DNA of 11,406 bases from Prasinococcaceae sp. CCMP 1430 (Eukaryota; Prasinodermophyta; Palmophyllophyceae; Prasinococcales; Prasinococcaceae). The notes beneath the pieces were generated by a model, which was not told the DNA's origin, ran no database searches, and was given only the letters and a program-made list of their open reading frames with translations. The position numbers and the translations under genes are program-made. How positions within the stretch are numbered: the stretch's first letter is position 1; each line of letters opens with the position of its first letter. The stretch is from NCBI GenBank assembly GCA_013416795.1, contig RQSC01000631.1:1-11406 (forward strand), given 5' to 3'. Positions 7,201-11,406 of this stretch are shown piece by piece.

Positions 7201-9652
7201 GTGCGTGCCGTGCCCGCAGGGCACGTACTCGGCCGCTGTGGGGGGCAAGAGCGCCGACGAGTGCATTGACTGCCCCGTCGGCTCGCACGGACTGGCAGCG
7301 CGCGCAGCAGCGTGCAGCCTGTGCCCTCCCGGGACGCGCAACCCGTCGCCGGGTGGCGATAGCCTCGCATGCGAGCCCTGCCGAGAGGGCACGTATTCGG
7401 ACACGCACGGGGCACGTCAATGCACGAAGTGCCCGCGCGGCACGTTTGCGAACACCACGCACGCTTCGACCGTCGAGCAGTGCGCCCCCTGCCCTGAGGG
7501 CACGTATGGACCTGCCGAGGGTGCCGTTGCGTGTGTGCCCTGCCCTGTGGCGACCTTTGCGGACGTGCCCGGCCTCGTGCAGTGCGAGCGCTGCGACGCG
7601 GGCACGCGCGGGCGCGAAGACGCCGAGATGGAGCAAGCCGCCGCACAGGCGATCGCAGCGAGGATGGACGCCGCTGGAGCGAGCGCCTTGCCCGGCGACG
7701 GCCCTACGGAGGGGCAGCCCCCTGCGCAGGTTCGCGCGCGCTCCGCAGAGGAGGAGGAGCTCTTCGCCGCGATGACGACGCGCGCGACGCGAGACGCCGC
7801 ATGCGTGCCTTGCGACATCGGCACGCACAGCGTGACCAGCGGCGCATTGGAACGCATTGAATGCGCCGAGGGCACGTTCTCAGGAAGGCGCGGCGCCACG
7901 GAGTGCGAGGCGTGCCCTGCCGGCACCTTCCTCGATGTGGCCGGGTCTTGGAAGCCCACGGGCGTCGACATGAGCGGTCAGCCGACGTATCCGCCGAAGA
8001 TGGGATCGTCAGGCGCGCATCCATGCTTCGACTGTCCGGCGGGGTCCTTCGCGCACGCTGCTGGAATGGGCCATTGCCTTGAGTGCCCACCTGGGACTTT
8101 CGCCGACCTCACGGGTAGCACCGAGTGCGTGCCATGCGACGCTGGTTTCTTCCAGCCATTCACCGGCGCACTTAACAGCTCCTACTGCCAGCCGTGCGAG
8201 CCGGGCACGCACGCCGCGAGCAGCGGGACGGGCACGTGCATGCCGTGCCCGCCTGGGCACTACGCCGACCTCTACGGCTCGACCGAATGCGTACCGTGCG
8301 GGGCGGGCAGCGCCTTGCCGACCTTCGGCGCCAACGCGACCGATATGTGCTCCCTGTGCCCCCTCGGCACCTTTGCGCCTTCGAGCGGCGCCGCTACGTG
8401 CACCAGATGCCCGCCGGGCTCGTTTGCTGACGGCGAGGGCTCGACGGAATGCACGCCTTGCCCACGCGGCACCGCCAACCCGTACGAAGGCAGCAACTCG
8501 TCGGATGCGTGCGTGGATTGCGGCGTGGGCACTATCGCGGCCGAGGTGGGCACGAGCGAGTGCTACAACTGCACGTTCGGCAGCTATCAGGAGAATCCCG
8601 GCCGCAGCGAGTGCGTGCCGTGCCCCGCGGGGAAGTTCCTCGACTTCACCGGGAGCTTCAGCAGGGAGGACTGCACCGAGTGCGACGTCAGCGTTGCGGG
8701 CACGCACGCGGAGAGGAGCGGCTCGCGCGAGTGCGACCTGTGCCCGCCGGGCACCTACGCCGACGAGCCCGGCATGGCGCTTTGCAAGACGACCCGCAAG
8801 GGGACCTACATCCCCTTCAGCGGCTCCAACTCATCGGAGGACGCCATTCCTTGTGGCATCGGCACATTCGCCGACGCGCGGGGCGCGTCTGAGTGCGAGC
8901 CCTGCAACGCTGGCGGCTACGCCCCCGATGAGGGCTCCGAGAAGTGCAACGGGTGCCCACCGGGCACCTTCCTCCCATACTTGGGCGCCGTTGACGTTTC
9001 CGAGTGCCAAAAGTGCAGGGCGGGGATGTACGCGCCCGACCGCGGGAGCGCGAGCTGCAAGCTCTGCCCCCCGGGTGAGTACGGCCCGACCGTCGGGATG
9101 GCGAAGTGCCTGCGCTGCCCCGCGGGCTTCTTCCAGGACGAGGCCGGCAGCACCACCAAAACAAGCTGCAAGCGCTGCCCGAAGGGCACCTTTTCGGATC
9201 GAGAGGGCGCAAACCGCTGCCAGGTGTGCGAGGTGGGGCGCTTCTCCAATGAGACGGGGTCGACGTCCTGCTACTCGTGCGCGCCAGGGACGTACCTTGA
9301 CGTCATCGGGATGGCCTCGCAGGACGACTGCAAGGCGTGCGAGCCCGGCTTCCATGCGCCTTACTATGGCATGGACGCGTGCGAGCAGTGCCCTCAGGGG
9401 ACGTACAACGGCATCAAGGGGCAGAGCGAGTGCGCCAAGTGCCCCGCGGGGACCTACGGACAGGTGCTCGCAGCGACGGAGGCCGACGCTTGCGACGGCT
9501 GTCCGAGGTGGAGATTTACCTCTGATCAGGGCTCGACGGGAATCCAGGACTGCTACTATGTGCATCAAGCGGCGCCGCGGCTCCGCGCCGCGCGGGGCAG
9601 CGCGCTGGCCACGGCGGCGCTCGCCGCGGCGGCGCTGCTCTGGCACCTGTAG
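1254..9652 (+). CDS. Giant surface protein: cadherin-like repeats, RCC1 propeller, GCC2/GCC3 Cys modules, hydrophobic C-terminus (5' partial)
   Basis: About 2,798 residues are read without interruption to TAG 9650-9652. In order: seven cadherin-like units (about 1334-4621), each ending in a strand plus an N-x-PP-type linker and most carrying an acidic DPDGD-type motif; seven RCC1 blade motifs of the form Y-x-W-G-x-N-x-x-G-Q-L-G (about 4799-6845); then 46 Cys modules of the form C-P-x-G-T-[FY] (about 6848-9631), as in ephrin-receptor-like GCC2/GCC3 domains; and a tail RGSALATAALAAAALLWHL at the extreme C-terminus. Many NxS/T sequons agree with passage through the secretory pathway. The signal peptide and first repeats are missing: the ATG at 1229 lies left of the N in methyltransferase sequence and is not a credible start. 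RCC1 domains are best known as nuclear Ran exchange factors, but this context points to a ligand- or scaffold-type propeller outside the cell. No introns are evident over 8.4 kb. The likely role is adhesion or cell covering; the exact function is unknown. Confidence 0.88.
1334..4621 (+). repeat. Seven cadherin-like tandem repeats
   Basis: Units run about 1334-1735, 1736-2125, 2126-2563, 2564-2935, 2936-3442, 3443-3844 and 3845-4621. The shared pattern is an acidic motif (DAEGD at 1409, DPDGD at 1811, DPNGD at 2639, DPDDGD at 3023, DPEGE at 3509), then A-x-I-x-x-LP-x-x-G-x-L, a Y-x-P element, F-x-Y-x-V-x-D-G, and T-V-x-V-x-V ending in a linker such as VNDPP. Acidic motifs of this kind bind calcium between domains in related families. 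The seventh unit is about 257 residues, twice the others, because of an Ala/Pro-rich and helical insertion around 4200-4420. Units three and seven have degenerate acidic motifs. Confidence 0.75.
4799..6845 (+). repeat. RCC1-type seven-bladed propeller
   Basis: Seven blade signatures have their Trp codons at 4811, 5159, 5543, 5846, 6119, 6299 and 6470 (LYSWG, LYSWG, VYQWG, LYTWG, VYSWG, VFMWG, VLAWG), each followed by a G-Q-L-G-like turn (QLG, RLG, QLG, QLG, QLG, QLG, QTG). Most are preceded by a H-(S/T)-x-A-L-type strand (HSAAL, HYTLA, HSGAL, HTVAL). A further closing strand, GGLFTLAV, is at 6818-6841. Seven signatures match a closed propeller. Spacing between Trp residues is 116, 128, 101, 91, 60 and 57 residues, so the first four blades carry long loops while the last ones are close to the usual 50-60. 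Confidence 0.85.
4850..5087 (+). other. Alanine-rich helical insertion in RCC1 blade one
   Basis: Between the first QLGLG turn and the strand IDFESVAAADGHAF lie about 80 residues made mostly of Ala with regularly spaced Asp, Arg, Lys, Ser and Glu. There is no Pro until PALSLAAEAAG near the end. The stretch should form a long helix or coiled coil projecting from the propeller. The DNA includes alternating GC (about 4878-4892), so slippage could have lengthened it. It stays in frame without stops, and I see no clear intron boundaries. Confidence 0.6.
6848..9631 (+). repeat. 46-module GCC2/GCC3 (ephrin-receptor-like) cysteine array
   Basis: Each module has the form C-P-x-G-[TS]-[FY]-x8-11-C-x-x followed directly by the next C. 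Typical examples are CPPGTFADLTGSTECVP and CPAGTFRATDGANACVP. I count 46 modules from CPRGT (6848) to CPRWRF...DCYY. From module 19 onward, lengths follow 17, 17, 20 residues almost without exception. Module 15 contains a 70-residue spacer and module 18 a shorter one. Module 33 lacks both its cysteines and module 16 lacks its second. Such arrays are extracellular, disulphide-bonded and elongated. Confidence 0.85.
7592..7804 (+). other. Charged insertion inside Cys module 15
   Basis: Between Cys codons 7592 and 7802 lie about 69 residues instead of the usual 13-16. The first half is a helical EMEQAAAQAIAARMDAAGA-type segment, the middle a Pro/Gly-rich loop (PGDGPTEGQPP), and the end an acidic helix with SAEEEELFAAM. 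It has no Cys. It interrupts an otherwise regular disulphide rod and may act as a hinge, a protease-sensitive site or a protein-contact loop; that part is inference. Confidence 0.55.
9572..9649 (+). other. C-terminal hydrophobic tail, GPI-signal-like
   Basis: After the last Cys module the protein reads AAPRLRAARGS and then an uninterrupted hydrophobic stretch of about 16 residues (ALATAALAAAALLWHL) ending at the stop codon. There is no basic cytosolic tail. Small residues (A, R-G-S) before the stretch and a hydrophobic end flush with the C-terminus match a GPI-attachment signal better than a type I membrane anchor. A tail-anchored helix without a tail is the alternative. Confidence 0.5.
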
Positions 9653-9715
9653 CCGGTCGCGCGCCCAATGCATCTGTACATTTTTGTGTAATTGGACTGT
9701 GCATTAGCTGTACTA
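9653..9715. other. Short AT-rich gap between convergent genes
   Basis: Only 63 bases separate the stop codon of the giant protein (TAG 9650-9652) from that of the LNR gene (TGA, complement of 9716-9718). The region is clearly AT-richer than its surroundings (TGTACATTTTTGTGTAATTG). It must hold 3' ends for both genes unless the 3' UTRs overlap within neighbouring coding sequence. Confidence 0.6.
9687..9691 (+). terminator. Possible polyadenylation signal TGTAA
   Basis: TGTAA lies 35 bases after the stop of the giant gene, just past TTTTTG. TGTAA is the usual poly(A) signal in green algae. If the organism is a haptophyte or stramenopile, this match may be chance. No AATAAA is present on either strand of the gap. 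Confidence 0.3.
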
Positions 9716-11301
9716 TCAGCCGGCGCCCGTCGGGTTCCAACGCCGTCCGAGGCGCTGCAAAGCACTCGAGCATTCCAGCGCGGCCGCCTCCGCGCGCGCC
9801 CCGGCACTGGGACCGCACACGCCGTCGCCGATCCACGAATTGTACGGACAGTCGGGATGGCACTGGCAGTCGCCGCCGTCGTAGCCGCACTCCTCGTTGT
9901 CGCACCGCTCGTCGCACACGCCGTCACCCAGCCAGTTTTCGGGGCACTTGCAGTCGTCGAAGCCCGAGGTGATGGGCCCGTCGAAGCAGTCGCCGCCGTC
10001 AAAGTGGCAGGCGTAGTTGTTGCACTTGTCGTCGCACGTGCCATCGCCGAGCCACGAAGGCTCGCAGTCGCATTCCGCATCGTGCTGGTCGCAGTCGCCG
10101 GCGTCGTAGCCACACTCCTCGGAGTCCTCATCGGGGGGAACGAACCCGCACGTGAGCGCGATTTCCTGGCCACGCTCCGCAAGGTCCGGGTCGAGGCAGT
10201 GCCCAACGGGCGCAACATTGCTCGTGGCGTTCATGCATGCGGGATCCTCGAAGCACCTCTCGCCGAAAGTCTGCTCCTCGCCCTCGCACATCTCGATGCC
10301 CAGCTGCTCGGCCTCGGCCTGGCTCGAGGCGCAGTCAGGCAAGCAGCTCGCGAAAAATGCGTCGATCAGGGAATTCATGACCTGAGGCTCTGGACACGGG
10401 GGAAGCTCATGCACCCTTGATCGCAAGCGCCGTCGCCCTGCCAGCCGTCGGGGCACATGGACCTGTCGCAAGAGGGCTCGTGGTGGTTGTGGTCGTCGTA
10501 GTCGAAGTCGTCGTGGTGGTCGTCGTGGTGGCAGTCGCCGTGGTCCCAATAGCAGTACTCATTGTTGCACGGTTCGTCGCACTCGCCGTTGCCCCACCAC
10601 TTGTTCTTGCAGCCGCTCCACTCCGTGCAGCAGTCGCCGTAGTCCCACTCGCACTCGGGGCTCATGCACCCTTGATCGCAAGCGCCGTCGCCCTGCCAGC
10701 CGTCGGGGCACATGGACCTGTCGCAAGAGGGCTCGTCGTCGTGGTGATCGTCGTGGTGGTCGTCGTGGTCGCAGTCGCCGTGGTCCCACTCGCACTCGGG
10801 GTTGTTGCATTGGTCGTCGCACTCGCCGTCGCCGAGCCACTTGTTCTTGCAGTCAGTCCAGTCCGTGCAGCAGTCGCCCCAGTCCCATCCGCACTCGGGG
10901 CTCATGCACCTTTGGTCGCACGCGCCGTCGCCCTGCCAGCCGTCGGGGCACATGGACCTGTCGCAGGGGTCGTCGTCGTGGTGGCCGTCGTGGTAATCAC
11001 TGTACTCGTGGTACTCGTCGTCGTAGTCTTGGGGGCGTGGTGATGGTGATGGTGGAGGTGGTGGTGGACCTGCGCCGGCGTCGTCGCAGTCGCCCCCGTC
11101 CCACTCGCACTCGGCGTTGTAGCAGGCGTCGTCGCATATGCCGTCGCCGATCCAGCCGTCCATGCACGTTGACGTGTCGCAGTAGAGCGGGTGGTCGTCA
11201 TGGTCGTAGTAGTCGTAGTGGTCGGGGAAGGAGGGGCTCGGGGGGGACTCCCCAGGGTCGCAGTCTCCGCCATCGTAACCGTGCTGCGGGCATGCGGGCA
11301 T
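9716..11301 (-). CDS. LNR (Lin-12/Notch repeat) protein with His/Asp-rich linkers; frameshifted, 5' end not visible
   Basis: On the minus strand two frames give one LNR array. The first (11301 to about 10403) has a half repeat CPQHGYDGGDC, one full LNR (11181-11086), a PPPPPPSPSPRP linker, then two-LNR blocks: CDRSMCPDGWQGDGACD plus CKNKWLGDGECDDQC, and CDRSMCPDGWQGDGACD plus CKNKWWGNGECDEPC, with a third block started. The frame then shifts at 10398-10402. The second frame (to TGA 9716-9718) has a separate Cys region, then ECGYDAGDC, two good LNRs (WLGDGTCDDKC, WLGDGVCDERC) and a last one cut after WIGDGVC. LNRs are calcium-binding, disulphide-rich extracellular modules known from Notch and from algal surface proteins. 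Linkers such as DHDDHHDDHHDDEP add likely metal-binding sites. The frame stays open upstream of ATG 11301, and the array begins in mid-repeat, so the real start is probably further upstream or behind an intron. Confidence 0.8.
10145..10400 (-). other. Unassigned Cys-containing domain between LNR blocks
   Basis: Minus-strand residues from PPCPEPQVM to TCGF form about 85 residues with eight cysteines (PPC, SC, DC, MC, RC, AC, HC, TC), an amphipathic start (NSLIDAFFASCLPDC) and an acidic middle (EGEEQTFGE). It is neither LNR-like nor EGF-like by spacing. I do not recognise the family. It sits exactly between the frameshift and the downstream LNRs, so it may be a defined domain of this protein type. 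Confidence 0.4.
10398..10402 (-). other. Probable one-base deletion in a G5 (minus-strand C5) run
   Basis: The upstream LNR frame reads GCMSF and then stops at TGA (complement of 10375-10377). Adding one C to the run gives CMSFPPCPEP and leads into the downstream frame without a stop. No GT-AG pair with a workable intron size spans the break. Confidence 0.5.
10405..10481 (-). repeat. 77-bp direct repeat, copy nearest the frameshift
   Basis: This copy is identical over 77 bases to 10660-10736 and encodes SCDRSMCPDGWQGDGACDQG plus the next CMS. Identity ends exactly at the base where the reading frame departs. Confidence 0.8.
10660..10736 (-). repeat. 77-bp direct repeat, middle copy
   Basis: Identical to 10405-10481 at a distance of 255 bases. 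A third, diverged copy starts 240 bases further on at 10900. The repeat is part of a two-LNR block (about 80-85 codons) duplicated in tandem. Confidence 0.8.
10900..10967 (-). repeat. Diverged third copy of the LNR repeat
   Basis: It matches the two 77-bp copies over about 68 bases with a few substitutions (for example CACCTTTGGTCGCACG against CACCCTTGATCGCAAG), giving CDQRC in place of CDQGC. The order of divergence suggests the two identical copies arose most recently. Confidence 0.7.
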
Positions 11302-11332
11302 GCGGGCGGATGCGTGCGCCGGCTCCGTCAGC

Positions 11333-11356
11333 CACGTGGCGTGGCACGTGGCGTGC
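11333..11356. repeat. Two 12-bp direct repeats each with a CACGTG core
   Basis: CACGTGGCGTGG at 11333-11344 is followed at once by CACGTGGCGTGC at 11345-11356. CACGTG is the palindromic G-box/E-box core bound by bHLH and bZIP factors. It lies 30-55 bases upstream of the first in-frame ATG of the LNR gene, where a promoter element could be, but the same DNA may also be coding or intronic. Confidence 0.35.
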
Positions 11357-11406
11357 GGTCGGCCAGGCGACCGCCGGCGGCCCCGGGGTGCGCGCGCAGC
11401 GTCCCG

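Noticed and set aside
8079-9707. A 542-codon plus-strand frame overlapping the Cys array
   Set aside because: It is a shifted reading of the 46-module array, giving Ala/Arg/Ser-rich sequence with no motif.
10380-10440. An intron to explain the LNR frame change
   Set aside because: The only nearby GT and AG pairs would give introns of roughly 13-40 bases, too short to be credible; one base in the homopolymer run explains it more simply.
10405-10967. CRISPR-like array (near-identical repeats of 68-77 bases)
   Set aside because: The repeats and spacers are one continuous coding sequence of LNR modules, the spacers resemble each other, and the region is eukaryotic.
10417-11043. A 208-codon plus-strand frame, extremely Val/Ala-rich, looking like a membrane protein
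   Set aside because: It is the reverse reading of the Asp/His-rich LNR linkers (GAC and CAC codons read as GTC and GTG). The LNR cysteine pattern on the minus strand is far stronger evidence.

Overview
The window is GC-rich eukaryotic nuclear DNA, most likely from a microalga; haptophyte, pelagophyte and prasinophyte or other green alga all remain possible. Four things support this: strong G/C bias at third codon positions, (S)P-rich stalk sequences, and two large cell-surface proteins built from families typical of protist algae (cadherin-like tandem repeats, RCC1 propeller, ephrin-receptor-like GCC2/GCC3 repeats, LNR/Notch repeats). A TGTAA element, a polyadenylation signal in green algae, also lies just after one stop codon. 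I cannot fix the species.

Layout. 1-392 (+): 3' end of a gene for a proline-rich, single-pass membrane protein. 393-661: A/C-rich intergenic or leader DNA with a minimal start-stop uORF. 662-1252 (+): 5' part of a seven-beta-strand lysine-type methyltransferase (METTL/Methyltransf_16 family), with a probable one-base frameshift and an N-terminal membrane helix. 1253: a single N, where the methyltransferase stops mid-domain and another gene is already inside its ectodomain; this looks like a collapsed gap or misjoin. 1254-9652 (+): one uninterrupted reading frame of about 2,800 residues: seven cadherin-like repeats, seven RCC1 blade motifs, 46 short Cys modules and a hydrophobic C-terminal tail. 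9653-9715: a 63-bp AT-rich gap between convergent genes. 9716-11301 (-): an LNR protein with His/Asp-rich linkers, broken by a one-base frameshift in a G run, its N-terminus not visible.

The two large proteins both look secreted or surface-displayed, with many Cys pairs, N-glycosylation sequons and acidic sites likely to bind calcium. They could belong to a cell-covering or adhesion layer, but the sequence shows no direct link between them beyond tail-to-tail adjacency. The most notable structural signal is a strict 17-17-20 residue super-period in the C-terminal half of the Cys array. The clearest quality warnings are the N at 1253 and two frame breaks at G homopolymers (817-820 and 10398-10402).
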